Assembly (NCBI RefSeq): GCF_030656255.1
Contig: NZ_JAUSOE010000078.1
Coordinates: 1 to 64,000, forward strand
Direction: 5' to 3'
Origin: Brevundimonas sp.
Lineage (GTDB): Bacteria; Pseudomonadota; Alphaproteobacteria; Caulobacterales; Caulobacteraceae
DNA: 64,000 nucleotides
In this document: positions 28,576-38,788 of the stretch, in pieces
Position numbering within the stretch: the first letter of the stretch is position 1
Layout: each line of letters starts with the position of its first letter
Translations under genes and position numbers: made by a program
Notes under the pieces: generated by a model
Database searches by the model: none
Seen by the model: only the letters and a program-made list of their open reading frames with translations
Told to the model about the DNA's origin: nothing

Positions 28576-28651
28576 TGGTGCCGCTTAGGTGACTCGAACA
28601 CCTGACCCCATCATTACGAATGATGTGCTCTACCGGCTGAGCTAAAGCGGC
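28576..28651 (-). tRNA. tRNA-Thr (CGT), CCA encoded
   Basis: GCCGCTTTAGCTCAGCCGGTAGAGCACATCATTCGTAATGATGGGGTCAGGTGTTCGAGTCACCTAAGCGGCACCA; cloverleaf folds, anticodon loop TTCGTAA. Confidence 0.95.
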
Positions 28652-28691
28652 CCGGTCGCGAGGGCGAAGCGGCCCGCGCGAGAGGGGCTCT

Positions 28692-29429
28692 TTATACGGG
28701 CGTATCGCGCTTGCCAAGCGCCGCTTTCAAGGTTGCGAGCAATGTCGTCTCGTCCGGGGTCCCCGCCGTCGCCGAGGTCAGGCCGACGGCGGTCAGGGGC
28801 GCGGCCGCGGCGGGCGAGATACAGGCGATCACGGCTCCAGCCAGGCGCAACGCAGACGGCGTGCCGGCAACCAGGACGGCCAGGGCCTGAGCGGCGCGCG
28901 GCGAATGGATCAGCACAGCGTCAAACGCCTCTGGCGGCGCAGCGGCGGTCGGGATGGTGCGATAGACGGCCAGGGGATACAGGCTGACGGCGTGGGCGCC
29001 GGCGGCGGCCAGGGCGGCGGCCAGGTCACCGGCGGGCGTTTCGGCCTGGGGCGCCAGCAGGGCGGCGTCGCTCAGTTCGGCGGCGATTTGGCGGGCGAGG
29101 GCGGTCAGGTCGCCCGAGGCGGAGCGGACGGCGACGAAGCCGGCCTCGCGCGCCGCCTGGGCGGTGGCGTCCCCGACGGCGAAGACCGGCCGGTCGCGCC
29201 GGGGCGTCAGGGCGGCGAAGGCGGCGACGCCGTTCCGGCTGGTGAAGGCCAGGGCCGCGAACCGATCCAGATCCGGGACCAGCGGCGTCAGGGCCTCGAC
29301 CGCCAACAGGGGCTGGATCAGGGGCGTGAACCCCATGTCGCGCAGGCGGGCGGCGGTGCGCGATGCGCCGGGCTCAGCGCGGGTGATCCAGACACGGGGG
29401 CTCCGATCCGCGGCGCCCGGGGCGGTCAT
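28692..29429 (-). CDS. hemD: Uroporphyrinogen-III synthase
   Basis: MTAPGAADRSPRVWITRAEPGASRTAARLRDMGFTPLIQPLLAVE...; overlaps the 3' end of hemC by 4 nt. Confidence 0.85.
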   Translation of the reverse strand: MTAPGAADRSPRVWITRAEPGASRTAARLRDMGFTPLIQPLLAVEALTPLVPDLDRFAALAFTSRNGVAAFAALTPRRDRPVFAVGDATAQAAREAGFVAVRSASGDLTALARQIAAELSDAALLAPQAETPAGDLAAALAAAGAHAVSLYPLAVYRTIPTAAAPPEAFDAVLIHSPRAAQALAVLVAGTPSALRLAGAVIACISPAAAAPLTAVGLTSATAGTPDETTLLATLKAALGKRDTPV

Positions 29430-30379
29430 CCGTCCAGGGTCGCCGGATCGACTTCCTGGTCGCCGGCGAAGCCGTGGACCTCGCCGCCCAGCCGCTGTCC
29501 CAGGGCGCGGGCGTCGGCTTCGGTCGGCTGGAACAGTTCGCCGACACGGCGCCAGCGGGCCGAGCCGTCGGGGCTGAGCATTTCGGTGGTCAGACGCAGG
29601 GTGTCGCCCTCGATCAGCGCATAGGCGCCGACGGCGGTGCGGCACGACCCCTCCAGCGCCGTCATGGCCCCGCGCTCGGCGGCGACGGCGACGGCAGTCT
29701 CCGGGTGGTTCAGGGCGGCGACCCAGGGGGCGTCGATGTCGGCGGCGCGGGTCTGGATGGCCAGGGCGCCCTGGCCCGGCGCCGGCAGGAAGGCGTCCAG
29801 CGACAGTTTTTCACGGATATGGTCGGTCACGCCCAATCGGGCCATGCCCGAGACCGCTAGCAGTATGGCGTCGAAGTCGCCCTCGGCCGCGCGGCGCAGC
29901 CGGGTGTCGATATTGCCGCGCAGCATCTCGATCTGCAGGTCGGGCCGCAGGGCCAGGGCCTGGGCCTGGCGGCGCAGGCTGGCCGTGCCCAGGCGCGCGC
30001 CGAAGGGCAGGTCGTCGAAGGCGGCGAAGTCGCGGCTGATGAAGGCGTCCCGGGCGTCCTCGCGTTCCGGGATGGCGGCGATGCACAGACCTTCGGGCTG
30101 TTCGGCGGGAACGTCCTTCATCGAGTGGATGGCGATGTCGATCCGCCCGGCCAGCAGGGCCTCTTCGATCTCCTTGGTGAACAGGGCCTTGCCGCCCAGC
30201 TCCATCAGGCGGCGGTCCTGGATGCGGTCGCCGGTGGTGACGATCTCGACCAGGGGCACGGCGGCCTCGATCTCGGCCTCGGCCACGCCCAGGGCGCGGC
30301 CGATGGCCCGCTGCATCATGCCGGATTGCGCCAGGGCCAGCTTGGAGCGCCGGGTGCCGATGCGGAGAGGAAAGGTCAT
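29426..30379 (-). CDS. hemC: Hydroxymethylbilane synthase (porphobilinogen deaminase)
   Basis: LRIGTRRSKLALAQSGMMQRAIG, HSMKDVPAEQPEGL, LEGSCRTAVGAYA cofactor motif. Confidence 0.97.
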   Translation of the reverse strand: MTFPLRIGTRRSKLALAQSGMMQRAIGRALGVAEAEIEAAVPLVEIVTTGDRIQDRRLMELGGKALFTKEIEEALLAGRIDIAIHSMKDVPAEQPEGLCIAAIPEREDARDAFISRDFAAFDDLPFGARLGTASLRRQAQALALRPDLQIEMLRGNIDTRLRRAAEGDFDAILLAVSGMARLGVTDHIREKLSLDAFLPAPGQGALAIQTRAADIDAPWVAALNHPETAVAVAAERGAMTALEGSCRTAVGAYALIEGDTLRLTTEMLSPDGSARWRRVGELFQPTEADARALGQRLGGEVHGFAGDQEVDPATLDG

Positions 30380-30431
30380 GGTCTTCGCTTGGGTCGTTGC
30401 GTGCAGGGCGCCGGATCGCTACCTCGACCCG

Positions 30432-31592
30432 ATGGAGAGTTCCGCCGACTATAGCAGCGGCGCCGCAGCGGCAACTGGACGGGATGTCCCCCCCGTTCCT
30501 GGTGAAGCCCTGACGGTGCTGGGCCTCGAGACCAGCTGCGACGAGACCGCCGCCTCGGTGGTGCGCCTGCACCCGTCCGAACGGGGCGGCCGGGCCGAGG
30601 TCCTGTCCTCGGTCGTTCACAGCCAGATCGACGATCACGCGGCCTATGGCGGCGTCGTGCCCGAGATCGCCGCCCGCAGCCATGTCGAGATGATCGCCGG
30701 GGTCACACGCCGCGCGATGGCCGAGGCCGGCCTGGGCTATGACGGCCTGGACGGGATCGCCGCGACGGCGGGGCCGGGCCTGGTCGGCGGCGTTATGGTG
30801 GGCCTCAGCTTCGGCAAGGCGGCGGCCCTGGCGCGGGGCCTGCCCTTGGTGGCGGTCAACCATCTGGAGGGGCATGCGGTCTCGGCCCGGTTGGGAGAGG
30901 AGGTCGCCTATCCCTTTCTGCTGCTGCTGGTGTCGGGCGGTCACTGCCAACTGCTCGAGGTGCGCGGCGTCGGCGACATGAGCCGGATCGGCGCCACCAT
31001 CGACGATGCGGCCGGCGAGGCCTTCGACAAGATCGCCAAGGCCTTGGGCCTGGGCTATCCCGGCGGCCCGGCGCTGGAGCGGCTGGCGCAGCAAGGCGAC
31101 GGATCGAAGATCGATCTTCCGCGCGCCCTGCTGGGCCGTAAGGACTGCGACTTCTCCTTCTCGGGTCTGAAGACGGCCGCCTTCCGCATCGCCCAGACCT
31201 GCGAGACCGAGCAGGACAAGGCCGATCTGGCCGATGCGGTCCAGAGCGCCATCGCCCGCCAACTGTCGGATCGCTCCGAGCGGGCCCTGGCCGCCTATGC
31301 CGAGACCCATGATCACCGGCTGTTCGTGGTGGCGGGCGGCGTGGCGGCCAACAAGACCATTCGCGCTACCCTGCAGGCGACGGCGGCGAAACACGGCTTC
31401 GACTTCCTGGCGCCGCCCCTGGCCTATTGCACCGACAATGCGGCCATGATCGCCCTGGCGGGGGCGGAACGGTTGGCCCTGGGGTTGACCAGCGACATCG
31501 ACGTGGTCGCCCGGCCGCGATGGCCGCTGGACGAAGCGCGCGCCCTGGCCGATCCTTCGCACAAGCCGGGTCGCAAGGGCGCGAAAGCATGA
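30432..31592 (+). CDS. tsaD: tRNA N6-adenosine threonylcarbamoyltransferase
   Basis: [45 protein letters not shown]. The start may lie downstream of 30432. Confidence 0.95.
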   Translation: MESSADYSSGAAAATGRDVPPVPGEALTVLGLETSCDETAASVVRLHPSERGGRAEVLSSVVHSQIDDHAAYGGVVPEIAARSHVEMIAGVTRRAMAEAGLGYDGLDGIAATAGPGLVGGVMVGLSFGKAAALARGLPLVAVNHLEGHAVSARLGEEVAYPFLLLLVSGGHCQLLEVRGVGDMSRIGATIDDAAGEAFDKIAKALGLGYPGGPALERLAQQGDGSKIDLPRALLGRKDCDFSFSGLKTAAFRIAQTCETEQDKADLADAVQSAIARQLSDRSERALAAYAETHDHRLFVVAGGVAANKTIRATLQATAAKHGFDFLAPPLAYCTDNAAMIALAGAERLALGLTSDIDVVARPRWPLDEARALADPSHKPGRKGAKA

Positions 31593-32617
31593 CCAACGAG
31601 ACCGCCTCGGGAGGGCGCATGGAATTCCGCACCGCAGGGGTCATCGGCGCCGGCGCCTGGGGCACGGCCCTGGCCCAGGTCTGCGTCCGCGCCGGACTGG
31701 AGACGACGCTTCAGGCGCGCGAGCCGCGACTGGTCGAGGCCCTGACGGCGACGCGGGCTAACGACCTGTACCTGCCGGGCGTGACCCTGGCGGAGGAGCT
31801 GCGGTTTACTGCGGATCTGGCCGATCTGGCCGACTGCGACCTGATCCTGGCCGTGCCCCCGGCCCAGCATATGCGGGCGACCCTGTCGGCCTTTGCGCCC
31901 CATCACCGCGCCGGCGTACCGGTGGTGCTGTGCTCCAAGGGGGTCGAGCGCGGCACGATGAAGCTGATGACGGAGGTGTTGGCCGAGACCCTGCCGGACG
32001 CCCCGGCCGCAGTCCTGTCCGGCCCCAGTTTCGCCGGCGAGGTGGCGCGCGGCCTGCCGACGGCCGTCACCCTGGCCTGCGCCGATCCGGTGCTGGGCCA
32101 GGCCCTGCTGAACACCCTGTCGGCGCCGGGCTTCCGGCCGTATCTGGCCACCGACCTTGTCGGGGCCGAGGCGGGCGGGGCGCTGAAGAATGTGCTGGCC
32201 ATCGCCTGCGGCGTGTCCGAGGGGCGTCAGCTGGGCCGCAGCGCCCACGCCGCCCTGATCACGCGCGGTTTTGCGGAAATGACCCGTCTGGCCGTCGCCA
32301 TGGGCGGTCAGGCCGAGACGGTGGCGGGCCTGTGCGGCCTGGGCGACCTGGTCCTGACCTGCTCCAGCCCCCAGTCGCGCAACATGAGCCTGGGGCTAGC
32401 CCTGGGCCAGGGCCAGACGGTCGAACAGGCCCTGGCCGGCAAACGTTCGGTGGCCGAAGGCTATGAGAGCGCGCCGGCCGTGCGCGCCTTGGCCGCGCGC
32501 CTGGGCGTCGAGACCCCCATCGCCGAGGGCATCGCCGCCCTTCTGGCCGGGGAAATCACCGTGGACGGCCTGATCGACGGCCTGCTGTCGCGCCCGCTGA
32601 AGGCCGAACGTGTCTGA
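31589..32617 (+). CDS. gpsA: Glycerol-3-phosphate dehydrogenase [NAD(P)+]
   Basis: [51 protein letters not shown]. Confidence 0.95.
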   Translation: MTNETASGGRMEFRTAGVIGAGAWGTALAQVCVRAGLETTLQAREPRLVEALTATRANDLYLPGVTLAEELRFTADLADLADCDLILAVPPAQHMRATLSAFAPHHRAGVPVVLCSKGVERGTMKLMTEVLAETLPDAPAAVLSGPSFAGEVARGLPTAVTLACADPVLGQALLNTLSAPGFRPYLATDLVGAEAGGALKNVLAIACGVSEGRQLGRSAHAALITRGFAEMTRLAVAMGGQAETVAGLCGLGDLVLTCSSPQSRNMSLGLALGQGQTVEQALAGKRSVAEGYESAPAVRALAARLGVETPIAEGIAALLAGEITVDGLIDGLLSRPLKAERV

Positions 32618-32987
32618 CCAGGCGCCGAGCGAGCGCAAACGGGTCTGGAAGACGCCGCCGAACGTGGCCCTGTGCGCCGAGGCCGACATCGCCGAGCCCG
32701 GCGCGCGCGGCTTCGTGCTTCAGATCGGCGAGGCCTTCTTCCACGGTTTCGTGGTGCGCAAGGACGGGGCGGTGGCCGGCTGGGTCGACCGCTGTCCCCA
32801 CGCCGGTTTTCCCATCGCCATGGAGATCGACCGTTATCTGACCCCGGACGGCGCCCTGATCCTGTGCGGCTGGCACGGGGCGGTGTTCGAGCCCCTGACC
32901 GGCGAATGCAAGGGCGGGCCCTGCGCCGGCGGGCGGCTGACGCCCTGGCCGGTGACGGCCAGCGGCGGCGTCATCCGCACGGCCTAG
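32610..32987 (+). CDS. Rieske [2Fe-2S] domain protein
   Basis: CPHAGFP ... [15 protein letters not shown] Rieske cluster ligands. Confidence 0.9.
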   Translation: MSDQAPSERKRVWKTPPNVALCAEADIAEPGARGFVLQIGEAFFHGFVVRKDGAVAGWVDRCPHAGFPIAMEIDRYLTPDGALILCGWHGAVFEPLTGECKGGPCAGGRLTPWPVTASGGVIRTA

Positions 32988-32992
32988 CTGTT

Positions 32993-34105
32993 TCAGTCCA
33001 GCGGCTGGGGCCGGGTCACGACCGGGGCGTTCGGATCGGTCTGGGGCGGACGCGCGGCGGTCGGCGCAGGCGCGACGACGACGACCGGGGCCGGCGTTGC
33101 AGGCTGGGGAGTCGCGACGGCCGCCGGGGTCTGAGCCGCAGGGACACGGGGCGCCGGGGTTTGAGTCGTGGATTGCGCCGGCGTCTGCGGACGCGTCGTC
33201 GTCGCGGGTCGAGCGGACGAAGTCTGGGCGGCGGTCGGCGCCGGGGTGGCCGCAGGCCGGGCGGCCGGGACGGCGGGTGTTTCCTCGACCGGCGCGGCTT
33301 CGACGGGCGCGGGCGCAGCGGTCTCGACCGGCGGGGTTTCCACAGGCGCGGCGGCCGGCGTCACGGCTTCGGGCGCTGCCGCCGGGGCGGGCGCGACCGG
33401 CGCGGCCACGGGGGCGGGACGCATAGCGAACCACAGGCCGCCGCCGACCGCCAGAACCGCCAGGAGGCCGACGCCGATGTACAGCGGCAGGCGCGACGGC
33501 CGTCGGGTCGCGGCGCGCGCGAAACTGGGCGTGACCGAAGGGGCGGCCTCAACAGCAGGAGACGGCTCAACTGAGGCCAAGGCTGGGGCCAAGGCGGCGG
33601 GGGCGACCACAGGCGCCGTTCGCGGCTCGGCCGATACGGGGGGCAGGGGGGCGGGCGCCGAAGGGGCGTCTGCCACAGCCGCGCCGGGCAGGGGCCGCAC
33701 GGTGGTGTCGGCGCTGGGCGCGGGTGTGGGTTCTGGCTGTGGCGCAGGCGCCGGCGTCAACGGACCGGCGCCCTGACGCGCCTGGGGGATCAGCGAGCCG
33801 CTCAGGATATTGCCGCCGGCGCGCGGCGCAGGGACACGACGCGGCGGCTCCTGAGCCTGTCTCGAAACCTGGCCCGAAACCGGGCCCTCGCCCTGGCCTG
33901 TCTGGCCCAGCGGCGTCTTGCGCAGCGGGCGATCAGGAATCCGGTCCAGCGGATTGGGCGCGATCGGCACGGGGCCGACGTGGAAGGTGGTCGTGGGCAT
34001 ACGCCCCCAGGTCACCTGTTTGCGCACGAACGGCTCCGGCGGTCCCCCCGATGGACCGTTCGAGGCGGGCGGCGTGGCGGGGGTGATCTTGGAGTCGTCG
34101 GACAT
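32993..34105 (-). CDS. Pro/Ala-rich protein with single TM segment
   Basis: TM RLPLYIGVGLLAVLAVGGGLWFAM flanked by long P/A/T-rich low-complexity regions. Confidence 0.6.
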   Translation of the reverse strand: MSDDSKITPATPPASNGPSGGPPEPFVRKQVTWGRMPTTTFHVGPVPIAPNPLDRIPDRPLRKTPLGQTGQGEGPVSGQVSRQAQEPPRRVPAPRAGGNILSGSLIPQARQGAGPLTPAPAPQPEPTPAPSADTTVRPLPGAAVADAPSAPAPLPPVSAEPRTAPVVAPAALAPALASVEPSPAVEAAPSVTPSFARAATRRPSRLPLYIGVGLLAVLAVGGGLWFAMRPAPVAAPVAPAPAAAPEAVTPAAAPVETPPVETAAPAPVEAAPVEETPAVPAARPAATPAPTAAQTSSARPATTTRPQTPAQSTTQTPAPRVPAAQTPAAVATPQPATPAPVVVVAPAPTAARPPQTDPNAPVVTRPQPLD

Positions 34106-34146
34106 GATACTCTAATCGCTGGCGATCTGGCCGGTTTCGTGACGGC

Positions 34147-34914
34147 TCAGCTCTTGAGGCGGTAGCCGGTCTTGAACATCCACATGACCACGGCCAGGCA
34201 GACGACGAAGAAGCCCACGGTGGCGGCCACGCTGATGCCGATGGGAACGTCGCCCTGGCCATAGAAGGTCCAGCGGAAGCCCGAGATCAGATAGACCACC
34301 GGATTGAAATGGGCCACCGTGCGCCAGACGTCAGGCAGCATATTGATCGAATAGAAGGAGCCGCCCAGGAAGGTCAGGGGCGTCACGATCAGCATGGGGA
34401 TGAAGTTCAGCTGTTCGAAACTGCCGGCCCAGATGCCGATGATGAAGCCGAACAGGCTGAAGGTCACCGAGATCAGCACCAGCATGGCCAGCATGCCTAC
34501 AGGGTGCAGCACCTGCAGCGGCACGAACAGGGTCGAGGTGGCCAGGATGATCAGGCCCAACACCGCCGACTTGGTCGCCGCCGCCCCGACATAGGCGATC
34601 ACCACCTCCAGCGACGACACGGGAGCCGACAGGATCTCGTAGATGGTGCCGGTGAATTTGGGGAAATAGATGCCGAACGAGGCGTTGAAGATCGACTGGG
34701 TGAACAGGCTCAGCATGATCAGGCCCGGCACGATGAAGGCGCCGTATGCCACGCCGTCGATGGCCTCCATTCGGCTGCCGATCGCGCCGCCGAAGACGAT
34801 GAAATACAGGGCGGTGGTGATCACCGGCGTGACCACGCTCTGCCAGATGGTGCGCAGGGCGCGGGCCATTTCGAACCGATAGATGGCCCAGACGCCATGT
34901 CCGTTGAAGTTCAT
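34147..34914 (-). CDS. ABC-2 type transporter permease
   Basis: 255 aa, multi-[40 protein letters not shown] signature. Confidence 0.9.
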   Translation of the reverse strand: MNFNGHGVWAIYRFEMARALRTIWQSVVTPVITTALYFIVFGGAIGSRMEAIDGVAYGAFIVPGLIMLSLFTQSIFNASFGIYFPKFTGTIYEILSAPVSSLEVVIAYVGAAATKSAVLGLIILATSTLFVPLQVLHPVGMLAMLVLISVTFSLFGFIIGIWAGSFEQLNFIPMLIVTPLTFLGGSFYSINMLPDVWRTVAHFNPVVYLISGFRWTFYGQGDVPIGISVAATVGFFVVCLAVVMWMFKTGYRLKS

Positions 34915-35846
34915 CAGACGGTCTCCCCATCGCGGTGGACCAGGCTGACGAAGATGTCTTCCAGCGAGCTCTGGCGGGTGTTCAGATCCTTGAAGCCGAT
35001 GTTCAGCCGTTCCAGGCTGCGGATCAGCGAGGGCACGCCGGTGTCGTCGGCCTGGGCGTCGAAACTATATTCCAGCTCGCTTCCGTCGGCCTTCAGCGCC
35101 AGATCCCAGTCGGACAGATCGGCCGGTAGGGCGGGCAGGGGTTCGATCAGGTTCAAGGTCAGGGTCTTCTTGCCCAGCTTCTTCATCAGGGCGGTCTTTT
35201 CCTCGACCAGGATCAGTTCGCCGTTCAGGATCACTCCCACCCGGTCGGCCATTTCCTCGGCCTCCTCGATATAGTGGGTGGTCAGTATGATGGTGACGCC
35301 CCGCTCGCGCAGCTTGCGGACCATGGCCCACATGTCGCGGCGCAGTTCGACGTCCACCCCGGCGGTCGGCTCGTCCAGGAACAGGATGTCCGGCTCGTGG
35401 CTCAGGGCCTTGGCGATCATCACCCGGCGCTTCATCCCGCCCGACAGGGTCATGATCTTGGCGTCGCGCTTGTCCCACAGCGACAGGTCTTTCAGGATCT
35501 GTTCGATCAGGGCCGGGTTCGGCGCCTTGCCGAACAGTCCCCGGCTGAAGGTGACGGTGGCCAGCACGGTCTCGAAGGCGTCGGTGGTCAGTTCCTGCGG
35601 CACCAGGCCGATCTTGGTGCGGGCGGCGCGGAAATCCTTGCGTATATCATGGCCGTCGGCGATCACCGTCCCCGTCGTGGCGTTGACGATGCCGCAGACG
35701 ATGGAGATCAGGGTGGTCTTGCCGGCCCCGTTCGGACCCAGCAGGGCGAAGATCTCGCCCTTCTCTATAGTCAGATCCACGCGCTTCAGCGCCTGAAGCC
35801 CGGACTTGTAGGTCTTGGTCAGGCCTTCGATCTCGATAACCGGCAT
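34914..35846 (-). CDS. ABC transporter ATP-binding protein
   Basis: [25 protein letters not shown], Walker [19 protein letters not shown], Walker [13 protein letters not shown]. Confidence 0.95.
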   Translation of the reverse strand: MPVIEIEGLTKTYKSGLQALKRVDLTIEKGEIFALLGPNGAGKTTLISIVCGIVNATTGTVIADGHDIRKDFRAARTKIGLVPQELTTDAFETVLATVTFSRGLFGKAPNPALIEQILKDLSLWDKRDAKIMTLSGGMKRRVMIAKALSHEPDILFLDEPTAGVDVELRRDMWAMVRKLRERGVTIILTTHYIEEAEEMADRVGVILNGELILVEEKTALMKKLGKKTLTLNLIEPLPALPADLSDWDLALKADGSELEYSFDAQADDTGVPSLIRSLERLNIGFKDLNTRQSSLEDIFVSLVHRDGETV

Positions 35847-36010
35847 GGGCGCTCCTGATCCGAGGCGGAAGCGCCTGGCGTCGTCGTGGCGGGAATATGG
35901 CGTTCCGACCGCCCGGCTCAAGGGGCGCCGGTCTTTGTAAGAAAGAGAAGCCGTTGTTAACCCGAAGACGGCACGGTGGCGTCTTCGTCGCTCGCAGACG
36001 GGAGTGCCTC

Positions 36011-37402
36011 TTGTCCTCGCTGTCCGCCGCCCACCGCGCCGCCCTGCAGGCGGTCGTCCAGGCCGCGCCGGACGCCGCCCTGACGCAGCTGGGCGCGGCT
36101 ATGCCGTCCCTGGGCGGGGACAAGGCCGCAGAATTGGCCGTGATGATCATGCAGGAGGCCCGCGATCGCGCCCGGCGCGATCTGGCCTTCGCCCCCCTTC
36201 TGCCCCTGTTCCAGCCCCGCGCCGACGGAACCCCGGCCCTGATCTTTCCCCCGGCCGTCCTGGCGCGGGTCTGGCGCGAGGCGCGGACGGGCGAGGAGGC
36301 CTTCCTGGGCTTGCTGGACGGGGCGGGCGCGGTCGAGGGCGAATGGACCCTGGCGGCGGATCGGCTGTGCGCGCGGGCTGCGGCTGTGCTGCGCGACCGG
36401 CCGCACGACGTCTGGCCGGACGACCAGTGGCCCGGCCGCACGACCGGTCAGGCGGGAACCCCGGCCGCCAGCCCGGCGGAGCTGGCCGGCTGTTTCGATC
36501 TGGTGCCCCTGGCGCGAACCGCCGTGGCCCGCCTGCCGGTCTGGCTGGAGCGGCCTGACGACAATCAGCTGGCGGGGCTACGGCTGCTGATCCAGGACTG
36601 TCTGGCGATATCGCCCGAGGGCGGGCGGCGGATGATCGACATCCTGTTCGCCCATGTCGCCGACGCCGAGCGGATGCTGCGGATCGTCACCCGCACCAGC
36701 CGTCTGGCCGACACCGAGGCCATTCTCAGCCATTCCGAAATGGGCGTCTTCGTCGAACGCCTGCTGGCCTCGGTCCAGACACGGGTCCAGCGCATCGCCG
36801 CCTGTCTGTCGCCCCGCGAGGGGGCGGACATGACCCAGGCGGTGGAGGACGCGACCTGGTGCGCCGGGGTGCTGGCGGAAATGGACATGACCCTGATGGT
36901 CCGGCCCGACTCGCCCTGGGGCAAGACGGCGCGGATGGCGCGGGTCCAGATGGCGGGCCAGCTTTCGGGCCTGATGAAATCGACGTCTGCCGCCGTCCAC
37001 GCGGCCCTGCCGATGAAGCGCCAGGTCCTGACCGGGCGGATGACGCGCCTGTGCCCCTGGCTGGAGGCGCCGGCCAAGGGCGAACCCATCGAGGCGGCGG
37101 CGGCCCTGTTGGGGGCGGTCTCGGGCCTGCGCGGCGCGGCCAACACCTTCGGCTGCGAGGCGGACCGGATGGCGCTGAAGACCGAACTGACCGACTATCT
37201 GTCCACCTGGGCCAATGAGGCGCTGGACAGTATATCGGACGGGGATGTGGCCGATCCGGACCAGGCCCTGCGTCTGGTCGGGACGGCGGCCCGCTTCCTG
37301 ACCCTGATCGAGGCGCTGGAGGCGGCGCGGGCGGTGCGACGACGCGCCGCCGCTGCCGAGGCGGCACGGGCGACGCGAGGGGCCTCGCCCGGCGTCGTCT
37401 GA
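36011..37402 (+). CDS. Hypothetical protein (~460 aa)
   Basis: Long ORF with host-like codon usage; TTG start at 36011 preceded by GGGAG; ATG at 35897 is the alternative. Confidence 0.65.
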   Translation: MSSLSAAHRAALQAVVQAAPDAALTQLGAAMPSLGGDKAAELAVMIMQEARDRARRDLAFAPLLPLFQPRADGTPALIFPPAVLARVWREARTGEEAFLGLLDGAGAVEGEWTLAADRLCARAAAVLRDRPHDVWPDDQWPGRTTGQAGTPAASPAELAGCFDLVPLARTAVARLPVWLERPDDNQLAGLRLLIQDCLAISPEGGRRMIDILFAHVADAERMLRIVTRTSRLADTEAILSHSEMGVFVERLLASVQTRVQRIAACLSPREGADMTQAVEDATWCAGVLAEMDMTLMVRPDSPWGKTARMARVQMAGQLSGLMKSTSAAVHAALPMKRQVLTGRMTRLCPWLEAPAKGEPIEAAAALLGAVSGLRGAANTFGCEADRMALKTELTDYLSTWANEALDSISDGDVADPDQALRLVGTAARFLTLIEALEAARAVRRRAAAAEAARATRGASPGVV

Positions 37403-37419
37403 TGCGATAGACGGCGGGG

Positions 37420-38241
37420 ATGATCGTCTTCTGGATAATGACCGGTCTGGCGGCGGCGATGGCCGGCCTGCTGGTGCTGACCGGGGCGCGACGCGGGGCC
37501 GATCCGGCCGGCGCCGACGCCGATGTCGGCGGTCGCGAACTGGACGAACTGGACCGGCTGAAGGCGCGCGGCCTGCTGGACGAGGCGGCCCACGCCGCCG
37601 CTCGGGCCGAGGCGGGGCGGCGGCTTCTGGCGGGACAGGCCGTGGCTGCAGCTGCGCCGGTCGTCGGTCGCCAGGACCGGTTCTGGGTGCTGGGCGGGAT
37701 CGCGGCGACGACGGCGGGGGCGCTGGCCCTCTATGTCCTGACCGGATCGCCGGGCCTGCCGGACCAGGCCTATGAGCGGCGGGTCGATCAATGGTCCACC
37801 CAGCTGGAAACCCTGGAGCCGGCGCAGCTGGCGGCGGTGACGGCGCGGGTGGCCCGCGACAATCCGCAGGACCGCCAGGCCCTGGCCATGCTGGGCGCGG
37901 CCCGGTTCGCGGCCGAGGACCCGCTGGGCGCCGCCTCGGCCTTTCGCCGGCTGATCGAACTGGAGCCCGACGACGCCCAGGCCTGGGCGCGACTGGGCGA
38001 AAGCCTGGTGCGGGCCAATGACGGCCGGATCGGCGGCGACGCTGAGGCCGCCTTCCGTCAGGCGGTGAACTTGGACCCGGATCAGTTGGGCGCGCGCTTC
38101 TTCCTGGGGCAGGCGGCGTTCGAGCGGGGCGATGCGGCGGCGACGCGCGCCCAGTGGACGCCCCTGATCGCCGCCCTCTACCCGGCCGACCCCCGCCGGA
38201 TCGATCTGGAACGGCGTCTGCCGGCGGATAAGGCGCAATGA
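37420..38241 (+). CDS. ccmI: Cytochrome c biogenesis protein CcmI
   Basis: N-terminal TM, RELDELDRLKARGLLDEAAHAAARAEAGRRLLAG, TPR region; upstream of ccmE/ccmF. Confidence 0.85.
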   Translation: MIVFWIMTGLAAAMAGLLVLTGARRGADPAGADADVGGRELDELDRLKARGLLDEAAHAAARAEAGRRLLAGQAVAAAAPVVGRQDRFWVLGGIAATTAGALALYVLTGSPGLPDQAYERRVDQWSTQLETLEPAQLAAVTARVARDNPQDRQALAMLGAARFAAEDPLGAASAFRRLIELEPDDAQAWARLGESLVRANDGRIGGDAEAAFRQAVNLDPDQLGARFFLGQAAFERGDAAATRAQWTPLIAALYPADPRRIDLERRLPADKAQ

Positions 38242-38311
38242 CGCGTTGGCGGCCGGCCTCCGCCGCTATAGACCCAAGAAAAATTCCGTCTGGGAGCGGA
38301 AACGCCGAGTC

Positions 38312-38788
38312 ATGAGCTGGCTGCCGAAATCGCCGAAGGCGCGCCGTCGTCTGTGGGTCGTCGCCGCCGTGGCGCCGATCCTGGCACTGGCGGTCGGCCT
38401 GTCGCTGTGGGCCATGCAGGACAGCGTGACCTTCTTTTATTCCCCGTCCGAAGCCACCGCCGACACGGCGCCGGAGGGGCGCAACATCCGCCTGGGCGGG
38501 CTGGTCGAGACCGGCAGCGTGCAGAAATCCGGCGACGGGGTCGTGGTCTTCACCGTCACCGACAATATCGCGACGACCCAGGTTCAGTATCATGGCGACC
38601 TGCCCGACCTGTTCCGCGAAGGGCAGGGGATCGTGGCCCAGGGTTCGTTCGGGGCCGACCGCGTCTTCCACGCCAGCCAGGTCCTGGCCAAGCACGACGA
38701 AAACTATATGCCGCGCGAGGTCGCCGACCGGATCAAGGCCAAGGGCGAGTGGCGGCCGGACGCTTCGACCAAGACCGCCCCCCTATGA
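38312..38788 (+). CDS. ccmE: Cytochrome c maturation protein CcmE
   Basis: NIRLGGLVETGSVQKSGDGVVVFTVTDN..., VLAKHDENYMPREV (heme-binding HDENY). Confidence 0.96.
   Translation: MSWLPKSPKARRRLWVVAAVAPILALAVGLSLWAMQDSVTFFYSPSEATADTAPEGRNIRLGGLVETGSVQKSGDGVVVFTVTDNIATTQVQYHGDLPDLFREGQGIVAQGSFGADRVFHASQVLAKHDENYMPREVADRIKAKGEWRPDASTKTAPL

Noticed and set aside
28407-28601. 64-aa minus-strand ORF overlapping the tRNA 3' flank
   Set aside because: Overlaps tRNA-Thr and the hairpin-rich region; no coding signature or homologous motif recognized.
28576-28651. Genomic island integrated at the tRNA-Thr 3' end
   Set aside because: No integrase gene and no second copy of the tRNA 3' end (att repeat) found in the flanking sequence.
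36578-38695. 705-aa minus-strand ORF spanning ccmI and neighbors
   Set aside because: R/P/G-rich antisense translation crossing several real genes.
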